64,000 nt of DNA from an uncultured Prevotellaceae bacterium (GTDB taxonomy: Bacteria > Bacteroidota > Bacteroidia > Bacteroidales > Bacteroidaceae). The stretch is taken from the NCBI GenBank assembly GCA_900315095.1, contig OMXS01000012.1, forward strand, positions 1 through 64,000. Reading direction: 5' to 3'. Below are positions 8,684 to 18,137 of this stretch, piece by piece; the first letter of the stretch is position 1; the number at the start of each line of letters is the position of its first letter. The notes beneath the pieces are model-generated. The model did not search any database and was not told where the DNA came from. It saw nothing but the letters and a program-made list of their open reading frames with translations. The translations under genes and the position numbers were made by a program.

Positions 8684-10810
8684 CTATAATCTATGCCTTA
8701 GTCTTGTAAGCCAGCCTGCCAGTTGCTCGTATGCACTCTTCTCCTCGGTGTGTTGTGGTTGTGCGAATGTCATTTCGTCCATCGAGTCACCATGCTGGTC
8801 AGGGAAGAGAATCATGATGTTTTTGCCCGTGAAGTATTGTTCAATTTCATCGGGCAATCTTTCAAGCGCGTTCTTGTATGACACCGTGCCCTTTCGTGCA
8901 GCCACAACGACAAACAAATGGTCATCGTTTATCGAGGCGGCAAGTTTTGGCAATCCCACCCAATGCTCCATTTCGGCATAGTCGGCGCGCGCTTCATGGT
9001 GTCGGTTGTTCACATATTGCTTTATCAGTTGCAGCGTGTCGCCACGTCCGTGGAACTGAATTCTGCACTCAAGGTTTACCGCCATGCGCGTCAGTCGTTC
9101 CAACCAACGATAGAATCCTGGTTCAAACTGTGCCCTTGAGGGTACTGCCACTTGTATGCGTCGTATGGTATTGAGCGGCTGCACCAGCCTTACCATCATT
9201 ATTTGTCGGTTCAGTCCGTTGTAAAGACTTTGGTGGAACTGTCCCCAGAACTTTGTTGACACCTCCTGATGCATGTGCATGCCGAGAATGATCTCGCTTG
9301 CCTGAAACTCCTTGAAAGCATGTTTTATGCCGTTGGCGATGTTTGCCGCCACGCGTACTTGTGTCTGCATCCTCACGTCAGCGGCAGCAGCCACCTTTGC
9401 CATCTTCTCCAATAGACGTTGGCCTGCTTCCTGATTCTTCGGCATGTTAGCATCATCGTAAACCACATTGAGTCCCACTATGCCACGATTAAGTTTCGGG
9501 TTGCGCATCAGAATGGCCATGTTCACTAGATATTCTGCATACTCTGGATATTTCATCGGTATGAGAATCTTCTCATCGTCGTCCTGTATATCTTCGTTTG
9601 CCACGTCTTTATCACGCAAGATAATGCCTTGTGCAGATTTCTCGGTGATAATAGTGGAAATGACACAAGTGAAGAGTATCATTATGATAACGCCGTTCAG
9701 CATGTCATCATTTACAAGTTTCACACCCGGAGCTGTCTCCAGTCTCATTGCCACCAAAAGTATAGCAATGGCTCCTGCGGCATGAGCTGAAGTGAGTCCG
9801 AACATCATGTGGCCTGACGAAAGCGGCAACTTGCACAGAAAACACGACACATAGGCGGCTATGGCCTTGCCGAAGGTGCCGAAGAACACAATCGCTGCCA
9901 CCACCGCAAATATCTCTCCACCCTGGAAAAGCACTCTCACGTTGATGAGCATTCCCACTCCGATGAGGAAATATGGTATGAAAATGGCGTTGCCAATGAA
10001 CTCAATGCGGTTCATCAACGGTGAAAGATGTGGTATGTAACGGTTGAGAATGAGTCCCGAAAGGAATGCTCCGAAGATGCCGTCAAACCCCACTCCTTCG
10101 GTAACAGCAGCACTCATGAAGAGTATCGACATGATGAAGATGAACTGCATCACGGCATCGCTATATCGGCGAAGGAACCATCGAGTAAGGCGAGGGATTA
10201 TGATGGTGAGCAAGGTGCATACCAATACGATTTTCACTATAAACCATGTCCAGAACATTATGCCGCCGCTACCATTGTGTGCAGATGCCACAGCCGACAT
10301 CACCACGATGGCAAGGAACAGCGCAATCATTGTTGAGCCCACGCTGAGTGTCACACTTGGCTTGCGTTGAAGTCCGTAGCGACTCACGATAGGATAAGCA
10401 ATGAGAGTGTTAGAAGCCATGATGCACCCTAGCGTAAGTGCTGCAATGGGCGCATATCCAAGCAGAGAAGTGCCCATGAAATAGGTAAGTGCAAAAGGCA
10501 CAGCAAACGTTAGCAGTCCGAAAGTGATGAAATCCTTTCGCCGTTTCTTCACTCCCTCGAAGTCCATCTCAAGCGCAGCGAGGAACATAATGTAGTAAAG
10601 TCCCACCTTACCGAACAACTCGAAAGAGTCGTCGCGCACCAAAATGTCCAGTCCGTACTGCCCAAGAAGTACGCCGGCGAGCACCATTCCGATGATATGT
10701 GGAATCCTCAGTTTTCCCATAATGATAGGAGCAAAAAGGATAATCAGCAACACCACAAAGAATATCAGAGTGGGGTCGGTGATTGGGAAATACTGACTAA
10801 GGTTGAACAT
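8684..10810 (-). CDS. CPA2-family cation/proton antiporter with C-terminal cytosolic domain
   Basis: A 708-residue inner-membrane protein. The first 420 residues or so hold about 12 membrane segments with the sodium/hydrogen exchanger pattern ([18 protein letters not shown] near 30; [18 protein letters not shown] near 245). The last 280 residues form a soluble domain resembling two universal-stress-protein folds. By family it exchanges Na+ or K+ for protons. ATG 10810 is chosen over the frame start at 10954 because the latter overlaps the divergent asd gene and adds no membrane or signal sequence. A -7-like element for this strand (TAATTTTG) sits at 10831-10838. Confidence 0.9.
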   Translation of the reverse strand: MFNLSQYFPITDPTLIFFVVLLIILFAPIIMGKLRIPHIIGMVLAGVLLGQYGLDILVRDDSFELFGKVGLYYIMFLAALEMDFEGVKKRRKDFITFGLLTFAVPFALTYFMGTSLLGYAPIAALTLGCIMASNTLIAYPIVSRYGLQRKPSVTLSVGSTMIALFLAIVVMSAVASAHNGSGGIMFWTWFIVKIVLVCTLLTIIIPRLTRWFLRRYSDAVMQFIFIMSILFMSAAVTEGVGFDGIFGAFLSGLILNRYIPHLSPLMNRIEFIGNAIFIPYFLIGVGMLINVRVLFQGGEIFAVVAAIVFFGTFGKAIAAYVSCFLCKLPLSSGHMMFGLTSAHAAGAIAILLVAMRLETAPGVKLVNDDMLNGVIIMILFTCVISTIITEKSAQGIILRDKDVANEDIQDDDEKILIPMKYPEYAEYLVNMAILMRNPKLNRGIVGLNVVYDDANMPKNQEAGQRLLEKMAKVAAAADVRMQTQVRVAANIANGIKHAFKEFQASEIILGMHMHQEVSTKFWGQFHQSLYNGLNRQIMMVRLVQPLNTIRRIQVAVPSRAQFEPGFYRWLERLTRMAVNLECRIQFHGRGDTLQLIKQYVNNRHHEARADYAEMEHWVGLPKLAASINDDHLFVVVAARKGTVSYKNALERLPDEIEQYFTGKNIMILFPDQHGDSMDEMTFAQPQHTEEKSAYEQLAGWLTRLRHRL

Positions 10811-10830
10811 TTTGCTTCTTATTTTGCTTA

Positions 10831-10838
10831 CAAAATTA
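10831..10838 (-). promoter_or_regulatory. -7 element for the antiporter gene
   Basis: CAAAATTA on the plus strand reads TAATTTTG on the minus strand, matching TAnnTTTG, 21 bp before the chosen start. No clear -33 TTTG is seen, so this is only a partial promoter call. It also argues against the upstream start. Confidence 0.45.
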
Positions 10839-10880
10839 CAAAAAATAACCGAAACGTGCATATAATACGACGAAAAGTTG

Positions 10881-10888
10881 TAATTTTG
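10881..10888 (+). promoter_or_regulatory. -7 element for asd
   Basis: TAATTTTG lies 24 bp before the asd start codon. The -33 region has no clean TTTG. With 10831-10838 it forms a compact divergent promoter region. Confidence 0.5.
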
Positions 10889-10912
10889 CACCGATTTTAA
10901 ACATTTATAGAG

Positions 10913-11926
10913 ATGAAAGTGGCAATTGTAGGCGCCAGTGGCGCCGTAGGACAAGAGTTTTTGCGTATCCTCGACGAGCGCAATTTCCCCATCGACGAGT
11001 TAGTGTTGTTCGGTTCCCAGCGTTCGGCAGGCATCAAGTACACCTTCCGTGGTAAGGAGATTGAGGTGAAACTGCTGCAACATAACGATGATTTCCGCGA
11101 CATCGACATCGCGTTTACGTCGGCAGGTGCTGGTACAAGCAAGGAATTTGCAGAGGATATCACGAAATATGGCGCTGTCATGATTGACAATTCTAGTGCG
11201 TTCCGCATGGATGAGGATGTGCCATTGGTGGTTCCCGAGTGTAATGCAGAGGATGCTTTGAAGCGTCCGCGCGGTATTATCGCCAATCCTAACTGCACCA
11301 CTATAATGATGGTTGTTTGTTTGCAACCGCTTGAGAACATTTCTCACATCAAGCGTATCCACGTTGCTTCTTACCAGAGTGCTTCTGGAGCAGGTGCTGC
11401 AGCGATGGCAGAACTGCAGCAGCAGTATAAGGAGATGGTTGAGGAAGGTGAGGTAAAGACCATTAAGAAGTTTGCTCACCAATTGGCATATAATGTAATT
11501 CCTCAGATAGATGTGTTCCAGCCGAACGGCTACACCAAGGAGGAGATGAAGATGTTCAACGAGACTCAGAAAATAATGCACACCGATGCACGTTGCTCGG
11601 CAATGTGCGTCAGGGTTAGTTCGCTGCGCTCTCATTCTGAGAGTGTGTGGATAGAAACCGAGAAACCTATATCTGTTGAAGAGGCACAGAAGGCATTTGC
11701 CGCCGCACCAGGTGTGACATTAAAGGACGACCCGTCAAATCTCGTCTATCCGATGCCGCTTGAGACAGCTGGACATGATGATGTCTTTGTAGGCAGAGTG
11801 CGTAAAGACCTCGCCGATGACTGTGGTCTTACCTTCTGGCTTTCAGGCGACCAGATTCGCAAGGGCGCTGCTCTGAATGCTGTGCAGATTGCAGAATATC
11901 TTGTGAAAGTGGGTGATGTGAAGTAG
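10913..11926 (+). CDS. asd: Aspartate-semialdehyde dehydrogenase
   Basis: A 337-residue NADPH enzyme that reduces aspartyl phosphate to the semialdehyde, feeding lysine/diaminopimelate, threonine and methionine synthesis. It has the N-terminal Rossmann loop VGASGAVGQ (6-14), the catalytic cysteine in NPNCTT (Cys128), and the substrate-binding block SYQSASGAG near 160. Length and N-terminus fit the family. It is transcribed alone, with its own -7 element and a strong terminator. Confidence 0.97.
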   Translation: MKVAIVGASGAVGQEFLRILDERNFPIDELVLFGSQRSAGIKYTFRGKEIEVKLLQHNDDFRDIDIAFTSAGAGTSKEFAEDITKYGAVMIDNSSAFRMDEDVPLVVPECNAEDALKRPRGIIANPNCTTIMMVVCLQPLENISHIKRIHVASYQSASGAGAAAMAELQQQYKEMVEEGEVKTIKKFAHQLAYNVIPQIDVFQPNGYTKEEMKMFNETQKIMHTDARCSAMCVRVSSLRSHSESVWIETEKPISVEEAQKAFAAAPGVTLKDDPSNLVYPMPLETAGHDDVFVGRVRKDLADDCGLTFWLSGDQIRKGAALNAVQIAEYLVKVGDVK

Positions 11927-11934
11927 ATTTTACT

Positions 11935-11962
11935 GCTGCGATGGCATCGCAGCATACTGGAC
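11935..11962. repeat. Dispersed palindromic repeat, copy 1
   Basis: A 28-nt element beginning GCTGCGATGGCATCGCAGC (palindromic) and ending ATACTGGAC. It is matched by 61499-61526 with one mismatch, and a diverged relative lies near 59750. It sits between the asd stop and its terminator. Confidence 0.65.
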
Positions 11963-11968
11963 AATAAG

Positions 11969-12016
11969 AAAGATGGGCAGTTTTGGAAAACCAAAATCGC
12001 CCATCTTCCTTTTTAG
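11969..12016. terminator. Strong bidirectional terminator between asd and the COG0523 gene
   Basis: AAGATGGGC...TTTTGG (11970-11986) pairs with CCAAAA...GCCCATCTT (11991-12007) around an AAAA loop, followed by CCTTTTTAG. Confidence 0.85.
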
Positions 12017-12033
12017 TTATATTCATCTCGCTT

Positions 12034-12143
12034 GCAAAAGGGCATCAATCGTATTATGAAAAGCCATCTTTTACCTTGCGAAAAGCCATCTTTCATCGTG
12101 CAAAACGGCATCTTTCATCATGCGAAAAGCCATCCTTCACAAT
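12034..12143. repeat. 22-bp periodic intergenic array (array 2)
   Basis: Five units with an exact 22-bp period. The core [GC][GC]CATC recurs at 12041, 12063, 12085, 12107 and 12129, usually within GCGAAAAGCCATCTTTCAT-like units. It lies between the terminator and the 3' end of the COG0523 gene, and no ORF is seen in it. Confidence 0.8.
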
Positions 12144-12163
12144 CTCGTTGATGGTGAAACGGA

Positions 12164-13432
12164 TTATTCCTCAAGGCAAGCGTCAAGTTCACGGGTGAGT
12201 GCTTCCTTGTCAAGATGCTGTCCGATGAACACCAACTTTATCATTCTGTCGCCGTAGGTGTCGTCCCAATCACGCAGCATATCGGGGTTCTGCTTCATTA
12301 GTTGCATCAGCTCCTCCTCGCTGGCGGTGGCATACCACAGTCCGCTTTCGCGAATTGTCTTTTGTACTCCAGCCTGCTCGAAAAGGAAAGACATGTCGCG
12401 CTGGTGAGCAAAGTAGCACACTCCCTTAGTGCGAATCACGTTGTTAGGCCACTTTCTTGCCACAAACTGGTCGAAGTTGTTTATGTTGAACGGTTGTCGG
12501 CGGTAGTAAACGAAGGTTCCAATGCCATACTCTTCAGCCTCGCCTTCATCGTGGTGGTGATGGTGGTGATGATGATGCTCGTGTTCATCGTCTTCGTCAT
12601 CATGGTGGTGGTGATGCTCATGCTCATCGTGGTCGTCATCATCGTCATCTTCATGGTGATGGTGTTCATGATGATGCTTTGCCTCGTGCTCTTCCTCCTC
12701 AGTCACTGGGCGTTCCAGTTCCTCCACCCATCGTGCTGATGTGATAACACGCTCGAAGTCGAACATATGGGTGTCAAGGAGTGCCTCCAAATCCACATCA
12801 GCATAGTCGCATTCAATAATCTGCGCCTTCGATTGCAGAGTGCGGATGATGGCTTTAACACGCTCCAGTTCTTCGGGTTTCACTTCTGAAGCCTTGTTCA
12901 GCAAAATGATGTTGCAGAACTCTATCTGCTGAATAATAAGGTTTTCTATGTCTTCTTCTTCAATGTTTGGTCGTGTAAGTTGGTCTCCGCAGTTGAACTC
13001 GCTCTGCATGCGGAGTGCGTCAACAACGGTTACGATGCAGTCAAGGCGTGGGATGCCGTGCTCGATGAACTCCGGTCCCATCTGCGGAATTGAGCAGATG
13101 GTCTGTGCGATAGGTTCCGGCTCGCAGATACCGCTTGCCTCTATCACGATATAATCAAACTTTTCTGTCTTTATTATATCGTTGAGCTGAGCCACGAGGT
13201 CCATTTTCAGCGTGCAGCATATACATCCGTTCTGCAGCGCCACAAGACTGTCGTCGCCCTGAGTCACCACTCCGCCTTTTTGAATGAGATCTGCGTCGAT
13301 GTTCACTTCGCCGATGTCGTTAACTATTACGGCGAATTTGATGTTGCGTTTGTTAGCCAGAATACGGTTTACCAATGTTGTCTTTCCGCTGCCAAGATAA
13401 CCAGTCAGCAGCAAAACAGGTGTCTGTTTCAT
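12164..13432 (-). CDS. COG0523 (CobW/ZNG1-like) metal-chaperone GTPase with His/Asp-rich loop
   Basis: A 422-residue G3E-family GTPase. Walker A is GYLGSGKTT (11-19), the metal-binding GCICC motif is at 69-73, and the G4-like element is LLNKAS (177-182). Residues 249-300 are an uninterrupted His, Asp and Glu tract, and a CobW C-terminal domain follows. By family it hands a metal (zinc most often, otherwise cobalt or nickel) to a client enzyme. The exceptional His tract suggests metal storage or buffering. It lies 40 bp downstream of the DHHW gene on the same strand and may be co-transcribed, but the functional link is unclear. No zinc-responsive operator was recognised. Confidence 0.9.
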   Translation of the reverse strand: MKQTPVLLLTGYLGSGKTTLVNRILANKRNIKFAVIVNDIGEVNIDADLIQKGGVVTQGDDSLVALQNGCICCTLKMDLVAQLNDIIKTEKFDYIVIEASGICEPEPIAQTICSIPQMGPEFIEHGIPRLDCIVTVVDALRMQSEFNCGDQLTRPNIEEEDIENLIIQQIEFCNIILLNKASEVKPEELERVKAIIRTLQSKAQIIECDYADVDLEALLDTHMFDFERVITSARWVEELERPVTEEEEHEAKHHHEHHHHEDDDDDDHDEHEHHHHHDDEDDEHEHHHHHHHHHDEGEAEEYGIGTFVYYRRQPFNINNFDQFVARKWPNNVIRTKGVCYFAHQRDMSFLFEQAGVQKTIRESGLWYATASEEELMQLMKQNPDMLRDWDDTYGDRMIKLVFIGQHLDKEALTRELDACLEE

Positions 13433-13472
13433 TTCTTTTGTATTTATTGTTCTTAATAACTCCTAACTCTTC

Positions 13473-14801
13473 TTACTGCGTAAGGAATGCAGAATACTTG
13501 TTGCAAATCTTCGGTGAGTAAGCGCTGAAGATGTTGTTTGCGAACAGGATGTCTGTAATCTTGTTTTCACGTACATAGTTTACCATGTTCTTTGTGAAGT
13601 AACGGTTGTCTATTACATGAATTTCCTCGAACGAGAAGAATAGATAACCAGGTATCGCATTGCCGAAACTGTCCTTTAGAATGATAACCCTTCTACCATT
13701 TTTAGTCGATGTTCGCACCTGTGTTATTTTGCTGTCGCCACCCATGAAAGTGCAATATGCACCGCCGCTACCGTCCTTGTATTTCACGAAGAAGTTGCTC
13801 TGGTAAGGCTTTCCCATACCAGTCACTTGGTAGTCTTTGTTAATGGTGTAGTTGGTGTAGGTCGTGGTGTATTCCACTCCTTGCGGAACATAATATACGA
13901 AGTCCTCTGGCGACTGCTTCACGGCAATGTCCTTAGAGTAGCTGTACATAGTTCCCACGAAGCCATGAACCACCTCGCGCTTGTAGCTTGACAAGTCGCG
14001 GAAAGGCACTCCGGCCACTTCAGCGAACTTCTTTGCGGCATAATAGGCGCCGAGAGGTGACCAATGGTGGTCTGTTCTAAGATAAATGTCCTCTGCAGCA
14101 TGCTCTCCCAGAGTCTGATGTATGTTCACCGCCTTCACGCCTGGTGCCAGGTGGCTCATAATATTATTTATTGTCAGAGACTGAGGCTTGCTTGCTTTCT
14201 TCATCTTTTCAGGACAATAATACTCTATAGCGGTAGGAATCACCATACAGTAAACATTTACCTCGCTGCCGAACTTCTCCTTATACTTGTTGGCAGCTTG
14301 TGCATATGCCGTGCCGCCTTCAGCCCCTCCGCCGTATGCCATCAAAGCTCTGGCATTGGGAGCGTTGCCCACCACGATGATGCCTGAGTGCGCTATCTTT
14401 GCGTTCTCGTCAGCTGTCACCTTGTTCTGGTATTCGTAGTTCGGGTCGTCTGTGCTCTTCTCAGCCTTCGTCTCCTCCTTTTCCTCACCCTCCTGCGGTG
14501 TCGGTTCGGCGGCATGGAACGTCACCGCATCGTCTCCTTCGACGTTAAGTTTCAACTTCTTGCTGAACTCCATGCTCAGCGACATGAAATTGTCACGATA
14601 TGGTTCGCTGTCGCTGAACCACGTTGACACCTCTTCTGTGAATTTGCCACTTGCCAGTTTGTCCCACGAAAACTCCGGGAATGTGGCGAGGTCGCGCTTT
14701 TCCAGTTCCGAGAATGTGCTTCGCGGAAAAGTGAGGAACACTACTGTCAGCACGGCAAAAACGCCAGCCAAGAGTCCTAAGTATATGTAATTGCGTCTCA
14801 T
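13473..14801 (-). CDS. DHHW-family protein, putative polymer O-acetylation factor (paralogue 2)
   Basis: A 442-residue protein with one N-terminal membrane segment (about 5-25) and a periplasmic body. The RTDHHWSPLGAYYAA block marks the DHHW family, which is related to AlgJ/AlgX, the SGNH-like acetyltransferases of alginate acetylation. A 'KDSFGNAIPGYLF' block carries the likely nucleophilic Ser in the DSFG context. Residues 90-120 form a Glu/Lys-rich linker absent from the neighbour. Its ATG overlaps the stop of the upstream paralogue by 4 bp (14798-14801), so the two are translationally coupled. By context it transfers acetyl groups supplied by the MBOAT protein. The polymer is unknown. Confidence 0.85.
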   Translation of the reverse strand: MRRNYIYLGLLAGVFAVLTVVFLTFPRSTFSELEKRDLATFPEFSWDKLASGKFTEEVSTWFSDSEPYRDNFMSLSMEFSKKLKLNVEGDDAVTFHAAEPTPQEGEEKEETKAEKSTDDPNYEYQNKVTADENAKIAHSGIIVVGNAPNARALMAYGGGAEGGTAYAQAANKYKEKFGSEVNVYCMVIPTAIEYYCPEKMKKASKPQSLTINNIMSHLAPGVKAVNIHQTLGEHAAEDIYLRTDHHWSPLGAYYAAKKFAEVAGVPFRDLSSYKREVVHGFVGTMYSYSKDIAVKQSPEDFVYYVPQGVEYTTTYTNYTINKDYQVTGMGKPYQSNFFVKYKDGSGGAYCTFMGGDSKITQVRTSTKNGRRVIILKDSFGNAIPGYLFFSFEEIHVIDNRYFTKNMVNYVRENKITDILFANNIFSAYSPKICNKYSAFLTQ

Positions 14802-15847
14802 TGTTCAAGATATTTTAAGTACATTTCCCATGTTGCGCTGTTCGAAGCATGCCCCATGTTGTTCGCAAACAGTATGTCGGTTATTTTGTTTCCTTTCACA
14901 TAGTCAATCATGTTGCGGTTGAAGTAGCGGCAGTCGATGACGTGTATCTCCTCGAAAGAGTAGAACAGATAGCCTGGAAGGGCGTTCCCGAAACTGTCTT
15001 TCAGTATCATCAGCCGTCGGTGATTGCGTGTAGAGGTCTCCACTTTCACAATTTTCGCATCGCCACCCATGAACGTGCTATATGCCGCTGCACTGCCATC
15101 CTTATACTTCATGAAGAAATCGTGAACCATAGGTTCCGTTTCTCCAATGATGTTCTTGCGTGCACCGTCGAGCGTGTAGTTAATATATGTTGTGGTGAAG
15201 CGTACGCCTCGCGGAACGTAATACACGAAGTCTTCGGGGAAACGGCGAATGGCGTTGTCCTTAGAGAACTTCGGCATTGTTCCCACAAAGTCGTGAACGA
15301 CATAGGCATCGTAGTTGTTGAGTTTCTTGAACGGCACTTTTGCCACTCTCGCAAATTTCTCTGCGGCGTAATAGGCGCCAAGAGGCAGCCAATGGTGGTC
15401 GGTGCGTGAGTAGATGCGTTCATCCGAGTGCTCGCTCAGAGTGGGGTAAATGTCCACCGCTTTCACACCTTCGAGGCAGTCGAACATGTGCATCATCACG
15501 GGCAGTTGTTCCCTGCTCCATTCGTAAGCAGTAGGAGGACAATAGAACTCCACCGCCAGCGGTATGGGCATCAGATAGACATTGACGTTGCGTCCGAATG
15601 TCTTCTTGTATGTGTTAGCCGTCTGTGCGTAAGCCTCTCCATTGTCCGGGCATCCTCCGTAGCAACTCATGTAGCGCATTTCCGAGCCCTTGCCCAGTAT
15701 CATAATGCCGTTGGTGCGTCTTACAGGCATTTCCGTCTCGTGCCAGTCGTCGTCATCGTAGTAGTAACCCTGCGCATGAGACGTGGCGGGAAGTATGGTC
15801 ATAGCCGTTACGGTCAGCGCCGTCATTATTCTTCTTGTTACTTTCAT
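14798..15847 (-). CDS. DHHW-family protein, putative polymer O-acetylation factor (paralogue 1)
   Basis: A 349-residue exported protein with a signal peptide ending SHAQ. It shares long blocks with the downstream gene: RTDHHWLPLGAYYAAEKFA, PEDFVYYVPRGV, KDSFGNALPGYLFYSFEEI and NKITDILFANN. It lacks the N-terminal membrane anchor and linker of the paralogue, so it may be the soluble periplasmic partner, as AlgX is to AlgJ. Start ATG 15847 lies 20 bp after the MBOAT stop. The two genes look like a tandem duplication that then diverged in the N-terminal part. Confidence 0.85.
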   Translation of the reverse strand: MKVTRRIMTALTVTAMTILPATSHAQGYYYDDDDWHETEMPVRRTNGIMILGKGSEMRYMSCYGGCPDNGEAYAQTANTYKKTFGRNVNVYLMPIPLAVEFYCPPTAYEWSREQLPVMMHMFDCLEGVKAVDIYPTLSEHSDERIYSRTDHHWLPLGAYYAAEKFARVAKVPFKKLNNYDAYVVHDFVGTMPKFSKDNAIRRFPEDFVYYVPRGVRFTTTYINYTLDGARKNIIGETEPMVHDFFMKYKDGSAAAYSTFMGGDAKIVKVETSTRNHRRLMILKDSFGNALPGYLFYSFEEIHVIDCRYFNRNMIDYVKGNKITDILFANNMGHASNSATWEMYLKYLEQ

Positions 15848-15867
15848 TATTATCCTTTAATACATTC

Positions 15868-17313
15868 TTAGAAGCGGGTGTATAGGAATGCGTTGTTCGT
15901 CGCACCCACAAGGAGCGCCACACTAAGCACAAGCACCGCCAGCGACAGTACCGTGCGACCTACGAGTATTGCCCCATTGAGCATTATGCTGTGGTTCTTG
16001 AGTATCCTTTCGGTGGTGTCTGCTATTAACTTGCGCACCGGCATGCAGAGTACAAGGGCAAAGAGGAACAGCCAGAACTTGTCCATTACCGCTGCCTGTG
16101 ATGCGAAGTCGGTGAATGTCTCGCCAAGTCCGAAGAACGAATGGAAGAACACGGTCATCTGCGAGAAGTCCTCGAAGTAGAATATTCCCCATCCGATGAC
16201 CACAAGAATGAGGCTGTACAGGTGTAGCAGGGGAGTGAACATGCGGTTCTTCAGGCGAAGAATTGTGTATTTCTCCACCGCTACGATGAAGCCGAAATAC
16301 ACACCCCAGATGATGAAGTTCCAGCTTGCGCCGTGCCACATTCCCGTAAGGAACCACACCACAAAGATGTTCCAGGCCTGATGGCGACGGTTTCCGCCAA
16401 GCGGAATATATACATAGTCGCGGAAGAAACTTCCCAACGACATGTGCCAGCGGCGCCAGAAGTCGGTGATACTGTTGCAACAATAGGGATGGTTGAAGTT
16501 CTCTTTGAAGTGGAAACCGAGACAACGGCCGATGCCGATAGCCATATCGCTGTATCCCGAGAAGTCGAAGTATATCTGCAAGGTGAATGCAAGTATTCCC
16601 ACCCATGCGCCTGTTGTAGAGAGGTTTCCTATGCCTCCAACGAGGAACTGGTCTGCAACCTCAGATAGTTGGTTGGCTATGATTACCTTCTTTCCAAGTC
16701 CTACGAGGAAGCGGAACGCGCCGTCGGCAACATCGTTGGCGGTGACGTGTCGGTCGGTAATTTCTGTTGCCACCGTGTCATAACGCACAATAGGACCTGC
16801 AATGAGCTGCGGGAACATCGAGATGTAAAGCAGCAAGTCGGCGTATCGCTTCTGTGCGGGTGACTCGCGGCGATAAACATCGATGAGATATGATATCGAC
16901 TGGAAAGTGTAGAAACTGATTCCGATGGGCAATGCCAATGTGGGCAATGCCACGCTGATGCCGAGGTCGGCGAGGATTGAACCAAAGAAGCCCAAATACT
17001 TGAACACTCCCAGTATCAGGATGTTGCAGATGAGTCCGATGACAAGTGCCATCTTGCGGTGTCGGTCGGAGCGGTCGATGATGCGGCCGGCGATGAAGTT
17101 CACCAGCACACTGAACAGCATGAGGAACACGTAGATGGGTTCGCCCCATGCGTAGAACAACAGTGAGAACAACACCAGCACCCAGTTCTTGGTGCGGTTG
17201 TATGGGGTGTCGGGCGATGTCTGCATCTTCTTGTCTATCAGCGATGCCAGAATATACAGCAGCGCAAACGAAGGGATGAACGCGAAGATGAAGAACAGGT
17301 CTGAAAATACCAT
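15868..17313 (-). CDS. MBOAT O-acyltransferase (AlgI/DltB-like)
   Basis: A 481-residue polytopic inner-membrane protein with about 10-12 membrane segments. The MBOAT core includes FWRRWHMSLGSFFRDYVYIPLGG (shown in part: FWRRWHMSLGSFF, then RDYVYIPLGG) and the invariant catalytic His in GMWHGASWNFI (about residue 325). By family it moves acetyl groups from cytosolic acetyl-CoA across the membrane to a periplasmic acceptor. It sits between an SGNH hydrolase and two DHHW proteins, the same logic as alginate or cellulose acetylation sets. No glycosyltransferase is nearby, so the polymer must be made elsewhere. Confidence 0.92.
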   Translation of the reverse strand: MVFSDLFFIFAFIPSFALLYILASLIDKKMQTSPDTPYNRTKNWVLVLFSLLFYAWGEPIYVFLMLFSVLVNFIAGRIIDRSDRHRKMALVIGLICNILILGVFKYLGFFGSILADLGISVALPTLALPIGISFYTFQSISYLIDVYRRESPAQKRYADLLLYISMFPQLIAGPIVRYDTVATEITDRHVTANDVADGAFRFLVGLGKKVIIANQLSEVADQFLVGGIGNLSTTGAWVGILAFTLQIYFDFSGYSDMAIGIGRCLGFHFKENFNHPYCCNSITDFWRRWHMSLGSFFRDYVYIPLGGNRRHQAWNIFVVWFLTGMWHGASWNFIIWGVYFGFIVAVEKYTILRLKNRMFTPLLHLYSLILVVIGWGIFYFEDFSQMTVFFHSFFGLGETFTDFASQAAVMDKFWLFLFALVLCMPVRKLIADTTERILKNHSIMLNGAILVGRTVLSLAVLVLSVALLVGATNNAFLYTRF

Positions 17314-17330
17314 TTATTTTTCTTGTTTGT

Positions 17331-18137
17331 TTATCTTATTTGTAATAATGAGGCAATCTGGTTGGCTATCAAGCGTCCGTTGCGGCACGCTCCTTCGGCA
17401 TTGGTGTGGGTGCCGTCAGAGGTGAACCGCTTGGCACGCAATTCCTGTGTGCGGTTAACACACCCCAGATGGTCTTGGCGTATGACGCTGATGCTCATCT
17501 GGCGACCGCACTCCTCGATGATGTCTCCTGCCTGATGGATGTACTCAAGTTTCGTGGCGGTGCATTGCAGCGGCGTGAGCAATACTATCTGTGCGTCGGG
17601 GAACGACTCCATGAGCAGTTCGCAGCCATAGCGCACCGACATGGCAAGCGACTTCACTTTGCTCACCTCCTTGCCCGTTATGGGCTTGTCTGCCCATAGA
17701 AATGCCTCTTCGCCAGTTTCGCTGAACACAAACGGGCGTTTGTTCTGAAACCATGCGTCGTTTGTCCCGGCAGCGATGATGATGAGGTTGGGCGTCGTCT
17801 GACTGCCGTTCTTCACCGCTTGGCGTAGGCGCATTATCTGATTATAAATAACGTTGTCGTCACCAAGCACGGCAATGTTCTCCTCTGTGTTCAGCCTTGT
17901 GCGTGATGTGTTTGTCCATGTGGCTCCGCTGCGCGCGTAACTCTTGCACGAAGCGGGCTGGAAAAAGTCCTTGAACCACTTGTTCCAGCCTTTCTCGTTG
18001 TCGCAGTCGTCGCCTCCTATCCATGTGTTCGAGTCGCCCAGAATAACGACATTTATATTCTTGTGCTCCTGGGTCTGAGCCATTGCACCGCAAAGAGCCA
18101 CGAGGCACAGCGCAATGACCGCCAATGTCTTCTTCAT
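17331..18137 (-). CDS. Secreted SGNH/GDSL hydrolase
   Basis: A 268-residue exported protein with a signal peptide ending AMAQ. SGNH blocks are clear: GDSNTWIGG (nucleophile Ser36), IAAGTNDAWF (block III Asn near 125) and SDGTHTNAEG (Asp/His pair near 240). By family it is an esterase or acetyltransferase. In this operon it probably adds, removes or edits O-acetyl groups on an extracytoplasmic polymer. Its ATG shares one base with the upstream stop (TAATG at 18139-18135), so it is coupled to the DUF3298 gene. The MBOAT gene follows after 17 bp. Confidence 0.88.
   Translation of the reverse strand: MKKTLAVIALCLVALCGAMAQTQEHKNINVVILGDSNTWIGGDDCDNEKGWNKWFKDFFQPASCKSYARSGATWTNTSRTRLNTEENIAVLGDDNVIYNQIMRLRQAVKNGSQTTPNLIIIAAGTNDAWFQNKRPFVFSETGEEAFLWADKPITGKEVSKVKSLAMSVRYGCELLMESFPDAQIVLLTPLQCTATKLEYIHQAGDIIEECGRQMSISVIRQDHLGCVNRTQELRAKRFTSDGTHTNAEGACRNGRLIANQIASLLQIR

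Noticed and set aside
12302-12739. 145-aa hydrophobic plus-strand ORF opposite the COG0523 gene
   Set aside because: It is the mirror of the His/Asp tract (CAT/GAT codons read as ATG/ATC on the other strand), giving a false Val/Met-rich membrane-like protein.
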